A model generated the notes under the pieces. It was not told where the DNA came from. It did not search any database and saw only the letters and a list, made by a program, of their open reading frames with translations. A stretch of DNA of 64,000 bases from JAPPLB01 sp965208945 (GTDB lineage: Bacteria > Acidobacteriota > Terriglobia > Bryobacterales > UBA6623): assembly GCA_965208945.1 (NCBI GenBank), contig OZ242366.1, positions 806,001 through 870,000 of the forward strand. The letters are read 5' to 3'. A program made the position numbers and the translations under genes. Within the stretch, counting starts at the first letter, position 1. Each line of letters begins with the position of its first letter. Positions 25,837 through 34,438 of this stretch are shown here, one piece after another.

Positions 25837-27573
25837 TCAGGAGCGCGTGACGGGCGCGCGAACCACGCCGAACGTCGGAACGGCAGGGTTCACCGGCGAG
25901 TCGATCCCGGGAATCGCGCCGTCACAACGCTCACGATAATACGGCTGAAGGTCCGGAACGGGGGCGACAACACGGCCTGGCGTTCTCTGCATCGTCACGT
26001 TGGTCATCACGGAGACCGAGGCGAAACGGACCGGGTTGAACTCGAACCACGGGTCAAGGGCAGACCCTTCGTCCGCGGGTTCCGGGAACGAGATCCGGAC
26101 CGTCGACCGGTCGACGGAGAAATGGCGTCCCTGGAAGTACCAAGGCTGCGCGACGATCTCACCGCTGGTCGAAGCCGACGGATCGGCAGCACTCCGCCGA
26201 AGTCCCAGGACAGGAATTTGCGATAGCGAGGTGCCTGTCGGGATGCCGCGGAGCTTGCCCTGCGCGTTCATCAATTCGCGGCCACGCCGGACGCAATGCG
26301 CGGAGAAATCACGAAAGCTCATGCTCAAGTCGGGTGCCCCGAGCCTGGAAGGATAGCCGAGGACCTCGCGTCCGAAGGTGAGATCCCCCCCCTCACTGAC
26401 GATATGCGACAGGGCGTACCAGCCGCGTTCACGTTCGACCACCGCGAAAGCGAACAGCCAGGCCTCACTGAACGGCACGGGAGAGAGATCGCTCTCCTCG
26501 ACGCGCAGGACGAGCATCCGGAGGGCGGGCCGGAAGCCTGCTCGGCAGGGCGGCGGGAGGATATCGTTCTTGATCTCTCCGGTCGTCGTCAGCCGAGCGT
26601 CGAGCATGTCGACGGGCCCAAGCCGCACTTCCCTGCGTGATCGGTAGCGTTCGATCTCGGCGCCGGAAAGGCGGAAAGCAGTCGCCTTGCCGGGCCAGTC
26701 TTCGGGCTGCCAGGGCCTCCGGAAGGTGTGCGGGCGGTCGTAACGCATGAGGTTCCAGGATTGGAACTCCGAGGCGTCGATGCCGCTGACGAACCGCGGC
26801 TTGCGGGCATTGCCTGGGGGAACGTGTTCGGCAGTGCCTTCCTCGTAGATTGCCGCAAGGATCTCGAGAGCAGGAAACTCCGCGATGGGGTCGAGCGGCG
26901 ACGCGTGCGGCAGTTGGAGCGACCCGCTTTCAATGTCACAGGCACGAATGAGGGAATCGGACGGAGCGGCCGTTGCCGGAATCCGCCAGATGCCGATCGA
27001 TCGACCTGCGGTTGCCTTTTGCCAATCAGGTCCGAGGCCGTAGCGGTAGCAGAAGAGGTCGCGGCCGGCGGAAGGGCCGCTCGATGCAACGCTGCGGTCG
27101 GTGCGACGGGCGGCGACGCGGAGGAGTCGAAAGCCCTTGCGATCGAGCGACGCCTTGACGGAAGCGCCCTCTACGGCGAGGTCGATTTCGGCACGTTTCG
27201 TGTTGAAGCCGAGGTGTTCGCGCTCCCAGAGCCGAAGCCATTCGTGAGTTGTCCAGCGGACAGACTGGAACCAACCCGGTCCGGAGCCGTGCTCGACGGC
27301 CAAGCGAATGCCCGCGGCCAGGTAAGCGCCTTCGAATAGCGGCCCTGCGGATTCGGGAATGACCCGCACGCATTCGAACCAGGCCTCGCCACTCCGGTCC
27401 GCACTCAGGGCGGGAGGGAGCGCGCGTGCGATGCGGTCCGGGTCGGTGCGAAATCGGACGAGCAGCTTCTGATATTGCGTCTCGCCGCTTGCAGGGGCGG
27501 CGTGGCGGGGCCAGAGCAGACATGACCCGGCACCGAGGCACAACCGCACGAAGCCGCGGCGGTGCAGGGTCAA
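25837..27573 (-). CDS. Tandem acetoacetate-decarboxylase-like protein with Tat signal
   Basis: About 578 residues from a TTG start. MTLHRRGFVRLCLGAGS is a twin-arginine-type signal. Two ADC-fold halves follow (about 30-275 and 285-578). The family motif around the Schiff-base lysine (GYPKKLA type) reads LGFNTKRAEI in the first half and LGYPSRLGAP in the second, so the catalytic Lys appears replaced in both. A ligand-binding or different catalytic role is likelier than decarboxylation. TTG at 27573 overlaps the stop of the acyl-CoA dehydrogenase gene (27570) and has GAAAGG 8 nt upstream. Confidence 0.65.
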   Translation of the reverse strand: MTLHRRGFVRLCLGAGSCLLWPRHAAPASGETQYQKLLVRFRTDPDRIARALPPALSADRSGEAWFECVRVIPESAGPLFEGAYLAAGIRLAVEHGSGPGWFQSVRWTTHEWLRLWEREHLGFNTKRAEIDLAVEGASVKASLDRKGFRLLRVAARRTDRSVASSGPSAGRDLFCYRYGLGPDWQKATAGRSIGIWRIPATAAPSDSLIRACDIESGSLQLPHASPLDPIAEFPALEILAAIYEEGTAEHVPPGNARKPRFVSGIDASEFQSWNLMRYDRPHTFRRPWQPEDWPGKATAFRLSGAEIERYRSRREVRLGPVDMLDARLTTTGEIKNDILPPPCRAGFRPALRMLVLRVEESDLSPVPFSEAWLFAFAVVERERGWYALSHIVSEGGDLTFGREVLGYPSRLGAPDLSMSFRDFSAHCVRRGRELMNAQGKLRGIPTGTSLSQIPVLGLRRSAADPSASTSGEIVAQPWYFQGRHFSVDRSTVRISFPEPADEGSALDPWFEFNPVRFASVSVMTNVTMQRTPGRVVAPVPDLQPYYRERCDGAIPGIDSPVNPAVPTFGVVRAPVTRS

Positions 27574-29357
27574 ACCACAAACCTTTCGGCGGCGATCAGG
27601 CGCTCGGCGATGCGGCGGCGAATAGCGATGGTGTCGAGAGCGGGGCAATCTGTGAGCCGCCGGAGCAGGCGCTCGGTGTGAACGAGAGCCTCGCCGTCGA
27701 GGGATGCGGCCAGGGTCGTCGATCCTAGACGCGGGATGTCCGTGAGAAGGTCGAAGGCCAACAGCCGCGCCATGTCACGGGCGTTCTCGCCTCGGCCTCG
27801 CACTCGTAGCTTCTCGGCGCGCAGCAGGGCTGATTCGGCGGCGTAGATACCGATAACCATGCCGCTGACCGCGGCGACGACTTCCTGCTGCTGCTCAAGC
27901 CGGCCTCCGAAGCGTTGCCAGGCGGCACCGGCACAGATGTGCGTCGCTTGCTTGGCGCGCCGCAGCAACTCCCGCTCGGGCGAGCCGGTCCAATCGACGT
28001 TGCCGAGAGCATCGCCGGCCGCCTCGTTCATGGCGTTTCTTGCGGCTGTCCCAAGGTCGAGGCGTTTCTGCGCGGCGCGCTTGAGGAGCATGCCGGTGAT
28101 GAGCAGACGGTTGATCTCGTTGGTGCCCTCGTAGATGCGGTTGATGCGAGCATCACGATAAGCGCGCTCGATGCCGTAGTCCTGGTGAAAGCCATAACCG
28201 CCGTGGATTTGCACGCCTTCATCCACCAGGTAATCGAGCGATTCGCTGGAGTACACTTTCACGATCGAGCACTCGACAGCGTATTCCTCGATGGCCTTCA
28301 GGTGCGCGCGCGCCGAATGCTCGCCGGACCAGTCGAGGCCCGCCGAGCGAGCGTCGATCATGCCCGAGGTGCGGTAGACGATCGACTCGGTGGCAAAGAG
28401 ATAGACGGCCATCTGCGCGAGCTTGTGGCGGATCAAGCCGAAATCGGAGATGGGTCTTCCGAACGCCTGACGCTGTTTGGCGTATTCGATGGTGCCGGCG
28501 ATCACGTCCTCGCCGCCGCCGATGCAAGCCGCGCCCAATTCCAGGCGGCCGATGTTGAGGATGTTGAAGGCAATGAGATGGCCGCGGCCGATTTCTCCGA
28601 GCACGTTCTCGACCGGGACGGCGACCTCGTCAAGCACCAGGGGCGTCGTCGAACTCCCCTTGATGCCCATCTTCCGTTCTTCCTGGCCAGGCTTGACGCC
28701 TTCCCAGCCTCGTTCGATGAGGAAGGCGGTGAACTTCTCACCGTCGACTTTGGCGAAGACGGTGTAGAAATCCGCCCAGCCGCCGTTGGAGACCCACATC
28801 TTCTCGCCGTTGAGGATGTAATGCCTGCCGTCGGCGGACAGCTCGGCTCGCGTGCGAGAGGCCAACGCGTCGCTGCCGGCGTGGGGTTCACTGAGGCAGT
28901 AGGCCGCGATCCATTCTCCGCTACTGATTCGCGGGAGATAGCGCTGCTTCTGGTCTTCGGTTCCGAAGAAAACCAGCGGGAGCGTACCGATGTGCGTGTG
29001 CGCGCCGTAGGTGGTCGAGAACGAGGCGTAGCGTCCGATGCGCTCGGCAACGACCTGGCCGCTGGTCATGTCCAACTCGAGCCCGCCGTATGGCTCGGGA
29101 ACTCCGACGGCCAGCAGGCCGAGGTCGCCGGCCTGCCTCATGAGCTTGCGGCAGAGGCCGGGCTCCTGCGCCTCGAATTGCTCGATCCGAGGGAAAACTT
29201 CTTCGGTCACGAAGCGGTCGGCCGTGGATTCGATCTGGCGCTGCTCTTCGGTGAAGTCCTCCGGGATGAAGGCGGTCTCGGCGGGAAAGTCTTCGAGAAG
29301 AAAACCGCCGCCGGCAGGGGCTGCGCCCGTTTTGGGAATGGACTCGGTTGTGGCCAT
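27570..29357 (-). CDS. Acyl-CoA dehydrogenase with extended C-terminus
   Basis: 595 residues, longer than simple ACADs and similar to very-long-chain-type enzymes. FAD motifs are AYCLSEPHAGSDALAS and WVSNGG, then GRLELGAACIGG and QAFGRPI, and the C-terminal YRDARINRIYEGTNEINR with the catalytic Glu. The extra C-terminal helical domain runs from about 440. First step of fatty-acid beta-oxidation. Overlaps the downstream decarboxylase-like gene by 4 bp, so co-translated. Confidence 0.9.
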   Translation of the reverse strand: MATTESIPKTGAAPAGGGFLLEDFPAETAFIPEDFTEEQRQIESTADRFVTEEVFPRIEQFEAQEPGLCRKLMRQAGDLGLLAVGVPEPYGGLELDMTSGQVVAERIGRYASFSTTYGAHTHIGTLPLVFFGTEDQKQRYLPRISSGEWIAAYCLSEPHAGSDALASRTRAELSADGRHYILNGEKMWVSNGGWADFYTVFAKVDGEKFTAFLIERGWEGVKPGQEERKMGIKGSSTTPLVLDEVAVPVENVLGEIGRGHLIAFNILNIGRLELGAACIGGGEDVIAGTIEYAKQRQAFGRPISDFGLIRHKLAQMAVYLFATESIVYRTSGMIDARSAGLDWSGEHSARAHLKAIEEYAVECSIVKVYSSESLDYLVDEGVQIHGGYGFHQDYGIERAYRDARINRIYEGTNEINRLLITGMLLKRAAQKRLDLGTAARNAMNEAAGDALGNVDWTGSPERELLRRAKQATHICAGAAWQRFGGRLEQQQEVVAAVSGMVIGIYAAESALLRAEKLRVRGRGENARDMARLLAFDLLTDIPRLGSTTLAASLDGEALVHTERLLRRLTDCPALDTIAIRRRIAERLIAAERFVV

Positions 29358-29390
29358 GGAATGCAGACGACGGTTCAGCTCAACGCCAGG

Positions 29391-29603
29391 TCATGAAGCA
29401 GCTTCGACATATTCGGCGGTGCTCACAGGTTCCGAAACGGGATCTCCAGTCTCTCGCATGCCTTCGAGATGAAACCGGATGCCCTCGTGGATCAGCTCCC
29501 GGATCTCTTCTTCGGTATCACCAGCGGCCACACATCCCGGAAGGTCCGGCACGTATGCAGAGCAACCCTTGCCGTCGTTTTCGATGATGATCAGATATTT
29601 CAT
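29391..29603 (-). CDS. HicB-like antitoxin-fold protein, no HicA partner
   Basis: 70 residues starting MKYLIIIENDGKG, with the HicB core YVPDLPGCVAAGDTEEEIRELIHEGIRFHLEGM. In type II systems HicB neutralises the mRNA interferase HicA. The gaps on either side (33 and 62 bp) are too small for a hicA gene. There is also no C-terminal DNA-binding helix, so this is an orphan of the UPF0150 kind. It sits within the fatty-acid run between thiolase and dehydrogenase. Confidence 0.8.
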   Translation of the reverse strand: MKYLIIIENDGKGCSAYVPDLPGCVAAGDTEEEIRELIHEGIRFHLEGMRETGDPVSEPVSTAEYVEAAS

Positions 29604-29665
29604 TTCTTCAGCCCTGCCTGACATTCTCTCCGGAAAGACCCCAAAAAACCGAGTGGAATCAGCGC

Positions 29666-30844
29666 CTATTCGATTCTCTCAAAGATGCCGGCGGCGCCCT
29701 GTCCTCCGCCGACACACATCGTGACCATGCCGTAGCGCGATTTGCGGCGATGCATCTCCTGGAGGAGCGTCGCGGTGAGCTTCGCGCCGGTCGCGCCAAG
29801 CGGGTGGCCGAGAGCGACGGCGCCGCCGTTGACGTTGACGCGATCGGGATCGAGTCCGGCGAGTTTGATGACGGCCAGGGCTTGCCCGGCGAAGGCCTCG
29901 TTCAACTCGATGAGGTCGATCTGTTCGAGCTCGAGACCGGCGAGTTCGAGAGCCTTGGGAATGGCGGCCACCGGACCGATGCCCATGATCTCCGGCGGGA
30001 CGCCAGCGGTAGCGAAGCCGAGGAAGCGGACGAGCGGCCTGAGCCCCAACTCTTGCGCCCGATCGGCGGACATGACCAGGGCCGCCGCCGCGCCATCGCT
30101 CATCTGCGAGGAGTTGCCGGCGGTGATCGAACCACCCACCCGGAAGACCGGCTTGAGCGTAGCGAGCTTTTCGAGGCTGGTGTCGAAACGGATCCCTTCG
30201 TCACGGGCGAACACGTCTTCGCGGGTGTGAACGCCGCCATTGCCGGCCGCGGTGACCTTGACGTCGAGCGGTACGATCTCTTCGTCGAACTTGCCGTCCT
30301 GTTGGGCGGCGGCGGCCTTGCGATGGCTGCCGAGCGCGAACTCGTCCTGGGCTTCACGCGGGATGCCGTACTTGCTGACGACTTTCTCGGCTGTGAGACC
30401 CATGTTGATGTAGAGCTGCGGCATGTGTTCCATGACCCAGGGGTTGGGGGCCAGCTTGTGTCCGGCGCCGGGAATGAGGCTCATGGATTCAGCGCCGCCG
30501 GCGATGATGGCTTTCGCCCCTCCGCCACGGATGCGATCGGCCGCGAGCGCGATCGACTGCAGGCCGGAACTGCAGAAGCGGTTGATCGTCATGCCGGGCA
30601 CGGAGTCGGGCAGTCCGGCGCGAAGGCCGGCGATGCGGGCGATGTTCATTCCCTGTTCGGCCTCGGGCATCGCGCAGCCAAGGATGACGTCCTCGATCTC
30701 GTCCTTGGGCAGCTCCGGAGTGCGGTCGACGATCTCACCGATCACGGCGGCGGCCATGTCGTCGGGGCGCGTGGTATTGAGCGAGCCACGGGGCGCCTTT
30801 CCCACGGCGGTTCGCAAGGCGTGAACGACAACCGGTTCCTGCAT
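29666..30844 (-). CDS. Acetyl-CoA acyltransferase (thiolase)
   Basis: 392 residues. Cleaves 3-ketoacyl-CoA with CoA in beta-oxidation, or runs the reverse condensation. Active-site Cys in RFCSSGLQS (about residue 92), NEAFAGQALAV, the His in GGAVALGHPLGATGA and the second Cys in MCVGGGQGAAG. ATG 30844 (MQEPVVVHALRTAVGK) gives the family start. Same strand as the dehydrogenase and ligase, supporting a fatty-acid degradation cluster. Confidence 0.93.
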   Translation of the reverse strand: MQEPVVVHALRTAVGKAPRGSLNTTRPDDMAAAVIGEIVDRTPELPKDEIEDVILGCAMPEAEQGMNIARIAGLRAGLPDSVPGMTINRFCSSGLQSIALAADRIRGGGAKAIIAGGAESMSLIPGAGHKLAPNPWVMEHMPQLYINMGLTAEKVVSKYGIPREAQDEFALGSHRKAAAAQQDGKFDEEIVPLDVKVTAAGNGGVHTREDVFARDEGIRFDTSLEKLATLKPVFRVGGSITAGNSSQMSDGAAAALVMSADRAQELGLRPLVRFLGFATAGVPPEIMGIGPVAAIPKALELAGLELEQIDLIELNEAFAGQALAVIKLAGLDPDRVNVNGGAVALGHPLGATGAKLTATLLQEMHRRKSRYGMVTMCVGGGQGAAGIFERIE

Positions 30845-30917
30845 GCTCTGTCTACTTCCTCCCGAAGATCGACATCCCGATTGTAGCGGGTGCCGAGGAA
30901 AGTTCCGTCGTGCGGAG

Positions 30918-32363
30918 TTACCGCTTTGCGGCGGCGAGCTTCTGTTTTCGCTTGAACAGGCCGTCCTCGATACCGACGGGATAGCGGACGGTAGAAGCCG
31001 GCCACTTGAGTTCGGGTCCAAGCGAGTCGAGTTGATGCAGGCAGCGCCTGCGCATGTCGTGGATCGAAGGCATTTCCATCTTCAGTGCGCCGGAACGGAA
31101 TACGGGTTGGAGCAGATCCTCCGAAGCGCAGTCCGGTGGAAGGGCAATCTTCGTATCGGGGTCGCCGAACACGCTAGCTTGCCATGCAGTCTCAGGGGGC
31201 GCAGCTTCGTCGTAGATGATATCCGACTGGAAGCGCTCGTTCCTGGAGAAGCGGCGAACCTGTTGGATGCCCGGCGTGGATTGCTTGTCCGGATCGTCAG
31301 ACAGCTTGATGCAGTGCTTCCATTCCCCGCCCGGCTCGCGGATGGCGGAGATCTTGTAGACGCCGGTGAGGGCTGGATCGTCGTAGGCGGTGGCGAGACG
31401 CGTGCCGACGCCCCAAACGGCGATCCGTCCGCCTCTCTTCTTGATCTCTCCGATCTTGTATTCGTCCAGATCGCTCGATCCAACGATCGCGGCCTCGTTG
31501 AAGCCCGCATCGTCAAGCAAGCGCCGCGCCTCGATGCTCAGTTCAGCGAGGTCGCCGGAGTCGAGCCGAATGCCGATCATCTCGTGGCCCGCTTCTCTCA
31601 ATCGGCGGCCGGCGGCCACCGCGTGCCGTACGCCCTCGATCGTGTCGTACGTGTCGACGAGGAAGATGCAGTTGTTGGGCAAGGCTTGTGCATAGGCCTG
31701 GAACGACTCTTCCTCGCTGTCGAACGACATGATCCAACTGTGGGCGTGGGTGCCCTTGACGGGAATGCCGTAGACCTTGCCCGCCAGCACGTTGGAGGTG
31801 CCGGCACAGCCGCCGACGTAGGCGGCGCGGCTCGCCGCCAATCCGCCGTCCCTGCCCTGGGCACGCCGGAGACCGAATTCCAGGACCGGCTCCGCTTGCG
31901 CCGCGAGGCAGACGCGGGCGGCTTTTGTGGCGATGAGGGTCTGAAAGTTGATGATGGTCAGCAGTGGCGTCTCGAGAAGCTGACATTGCAGCAGAGGCCC
32001 TCGTACGCGCAGCAACGGCTCCTGGGGAAAGGCAACCACTCCTTCGGGAAGGGCGTCGAGGTTGCAAGCGAATTCGAGGTTTCCGAGGTAGTCGAGGAAA
32101 GCGGGTTCGAAAAGCGGCTCTCCGTCGTTTCCCCGCAACGTAGACAGATAGGCGCGGTCCGACTCGTCGAAGCCGAAACCTTGCAGGGATTCGATGGCCG
32201 GAGCGAGGCCACAGGCGACGGAGAAGGCGCCGCCGAAGGGGTTCCTGCGAAAGAACAGATGGAAGACCGCCTCATGCCGGTCTTTACCGGTCTTCCAGTA
32301 GCCCTGCGCCATGGTGATCTGGTACAGGTCGGTGAGCAGACCGAGGGAGCTAGCAGCCTGCAT
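30918..32363 (-). CDS. pncB: Nicotinate phosphoribosyltransferase
   Basis: 481 residues. Makes nicotinate mononucleotide from nicotinate and PRPP in NAD salvage. The N-terminus SLGLLTDLYQITMAQGYWK is the family hallmark; FHLFFRRNPFGGAF, KGTHAHSWIMSF and the phosphate-binding VGTRLATAYD also fit. The only start codon upstream of the conserved LLTDLYQ is the ATG inside the palindromic repeat (GGTGAGAAATGCAGG), giving MQAASSLG. The repeat therefore seems to supply the start codon, with GGTGAG very close upstream. Confidence 0.92.
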   Translation of the reverse strand: MQAASSLGLLTDLYQITMAQGYWKTGKDRHEAVFHLFFRRNPFGGAFSVACGLAPAIESLQGFGFDESDRAYLSTLRGNDGEPLFEPAFLDYLGNLEFACNLDALPEGVVAFPQEPLLRVRGPLLQCQLLETPLLTIINFQTLIATKAARVCLAAQAEPVLEFGLRRAQGRDGGLAASRAAYVGGCAGTSNVLAGKVYGIPVKGTHAHSWIMSFDSEEESFQAYAQALPNNCIFLVDTYDTIEGVRHAVAAGRRLREAGHEMIGIRLDSGDLAELSIEARRLLDDAGFNEAAIVGSSDLDEYKIGEIKKRGGRIAVWGVGTRLATAYDDPALTGVYKISAIREPGGEWKHCIKLSDDPDKQSTPGIQQVRRFSRNERFQSDIIYDEAAPPETAWQASVFGDPDTKIALPPDCASEDLLQPVFRSGALKMEMPSIHDMRRRCLHQLDSLGPELKWPASTVRYPVGIEDGLFKRKQKLAAAKR

Positions 32364-32533
32364 TTCTCACCACCCGACGGCCGAAGCACGCCATACGACC
32401 GCCATGACTTCGTTGCGCTTGCTTGCCGTGCTCGATGTACTGTTCAAGTACACCTGCGCTCGCCAAGCGGCTCGCGCCTCGTCCTGACGGCCCTCTCACA
32501 CACTTCGTCTCGCCACGTGGTGAGAAATGCAGG
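32357..32533 (+). repeat. Palindromic MITE-like element, type A, copy 11 (177 bp)
   Basis: Consensus ends; flanks GCAG and CTCG do not match, so the target duplication is lost or absent. The internal hairpin is TGTACT-GTTCA-AGTACA (32436-32452): both bases of the outer pair differ from the CG consensus and still pair. Its left end overlaps the start of pncB. Confidence 0.9.
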
Positions 32534-32558
32534 CTCGTTCGGGTCATGCCTGAGCCGG

Positions 32559-34223
32559 TTAGCGGCTCGCCGGCCAGGGGGGTTGAGGAGCCTGGAGAAT
32601 CTTCCGCGTCCTTTCGGCGAGGTCCATCAACTCGTCTCTTTGGCTTTCATGCTCGAAGACGAAGCCGGCGGTCTTGTAGAACTCGATCTCAGTTTCCCAC
32701 TTGGCGAGGACGGAGTCACGGTCCGCCTTGACGTAAGGGGGCTGACGATTTTTCAGCACGTAGACGGGACTGGTGTGGGCCCAGATCCGGATATCTTCCC
32801 GGAGCCTGGGGCTTTCGGTGCGGGCGGCGATCCACGTGCTTTCGGTGAGATCCAACTCGAGGGGTAGCGATAGCTCGGTCTTGACGCCGTCACCCTTGCG
32901 GGAGGCGACGACCTTGCCGTTGGCGACGATCTCAAGGGAATCCAACGGCCGATGGAAGACGGCGGTGGCTTCGCCCCGGACGGCGGCGGAAGATCCGTCC
33001 CAGTCGATGATGCTTCCGATGCCGCGTCCATTCACCGTGAAGTCGAGCAGCGGCCCGTTGGAGACGACCGCGGAGCCCCGCCTGACGGCGTCGGCCCAGG
33101 TTTCCCACGCGGATTCGCCCGGTTCGGCTTTCACCAGAGTCCGCTCCGGTCCCAGCAGCGGGAGGTTCCTTTCCCAAGGGATGAAATGGTCCGTGGGGTC
33201 GGGCCAATCGCAGCCGGCGGTGCCGGTGACGCGGAACCCGGCGTTGAGCAACTCGTACCAGCCCGGGGTCTTGATGAGCGCGTACTGCATGACTTCCACG
33301 AAGTCGAGGGTGTTGAGCGCCATGTTCATGATGAACTGCGAATGCTTGCGGGAACCGTGGAAGTGGGCGTAGCCGACGAGGCCGCCGACGCGGCGTCCTT
33401 CGAAGAAAGTGATGTAGGGATGGGGGTAGGCGTAGGGGGTGTTCCCATACATGTCACCAATGCCCAGCGGCCGGATCAGGCGGTTCCCGCCCAGAACGAG
33501 AACGTGCCCGAAGAAATCGCTGCGGGTCTCGTGGCCGGACCGGATCGATTGCCCCGGCATGCGCGCTTCGCCTGCGCGGCCCCAGGCGTATTGCACGCCG
33601 AAATGCTGCTGCCGCTGGCCCTCGAGATTGTTCAGGACGTTCAGGTCTTCGGCCTGCATCCAGCGCATCAGCAGGTCGTCATCCTCACGAGCGCGCATGA
33701 TATGCACGTGTTGGTCGGCGCTGATCCACTGCTCCTGGAGCCGGGGGGCCATCGGCCGGACTTTGGCGACGATCGTCTTTTCCTCGTTGGGGCCGACTTC
33801 AAACTCGATGACCGCGGGCTCATAGAACAGGCCACGGTGGACTTCCAGGCGGTATTCCTTCCACGGTGGCACGTCAAAGGTGGCGCTGCCCTTCGTGAGG
33901 ATGACATGGGACATGTCGCGCACGGTGATTTCGAGCGAATCGGGGTTGTTCGAGCGGCGCCAGGGACGGTTGCGGTAGAAATTGTCCTGCTTGAAGGCGA
34001 TCATGCTGTCAACCGGGCTCAGACGGAAAAGGCGCCCGCTACGAAAGAGATAGATGCGTGCGGGGACGATTTCACCGGTATCCTCGCGTTGCACGACGAT
34101 CGTTACACGGGCCGAATAGTCGGGACGGAGCGTGGGATCGCGGAACTGGGGCAGTGCGGCTGCGATTCCGACAGCCGCGAGAAGAAGCAGTCGGATGGCT
34201 GGAAGAGGTCGCGGGCGATGCAT
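32559..34223 (-). CDS. Secreted CehA/McbA-family (PHP-like) metallohydrolase
   Basis: 554 residues. A signal peptide (IRLLLLAAVGIAAALP) is followed by a beta-rich N-terminal part and a PHP-type domain. Its first metal motif is SADQHVHIMRAREDD (about 175), then LVGYAHFHGS, a Cys/Asp segment GTAGCDWPDPTDH and the C-terminal SNGPLLDFTVNG. CehA/McbA proteins include carbaryl hydrolase, but most members have unknown substrates. It stands alone next to a repeat. Confidence 0.78.
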   Translation of the reverse strand: MHRPRPLPAIRLLLLAAVGIAAALPQFRDPTLRPDYSARVTIVVQREDTGEIVPARIYLFRSGRLFRLSPVDSMIAFKQDNFYRNRPWRRSNNPDSLEITVRDMSHVILTKGSATFDVPPWKEYRLEVHRGLFYEPAVIEFEVGPNEEKTIVAKVRPMAPRLQEQWISADQHVHIMRAREDDDLLMRWMQAEDLNVLNNLEGQRQQHFGVQYAWGRAGEARMPGQSIRSGHETRSDFFGHVLVLGGNRLIRPLGIGDMYGNTPYAYPHPYITFFEGRRVGGLVGYAHFHGSRKHSQFIMNMALNTLDFVEVMQYALIKTPGWYELLNAGFRVTGTAGCDWPDPTDHFIPWERNLPLLGPERTLVKAEPGESAWETWADAVRRGSAVVSNGPLLDFTVNGRGIGSIIDWDGSSAAVRGEATAVFHRPLDSLEIVANGKVVASRKGDGVKTELSLPLELDLTESTWIAARTESPRLREDIRIWAHTSPVYVLKNRQPPYVKADRDSVLAKWETEIEFYKTAGFVFEHESQRDELMDLAERTRKILQAPQPPWPASR

Positions 34224-34438
34224 GACGGGTCGATTCTAGCAGTCCCGGACGGCCGTCGAAGAGAGAATATGCCTTCCCAGTGCACCGCAGGAGTCCTCAG
34301 AGCAAGTCCGTGATGTATGGCCGAGAGCGCCCGGCTTGTATCGCCCCGCCGGAACATACCTTGGTTTTCAGGTTTTACCCATAGCTGAAGCCATGGGCTT
34401 GCAATCTTTTTCAGGTCCCTCCGGGGCCTTGTGCAATC

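Noticed and set aside
27915..29396. 493-codon plus-strand open frame
   Set aside because: Antisense to the acyl-CoA dehydrogenase, which has clear motifs.
30843..32867. 674-codon plus-strand open frame
   Set aside because: Antisense to pncB and crossing a repeat into another gene; not protein-like.
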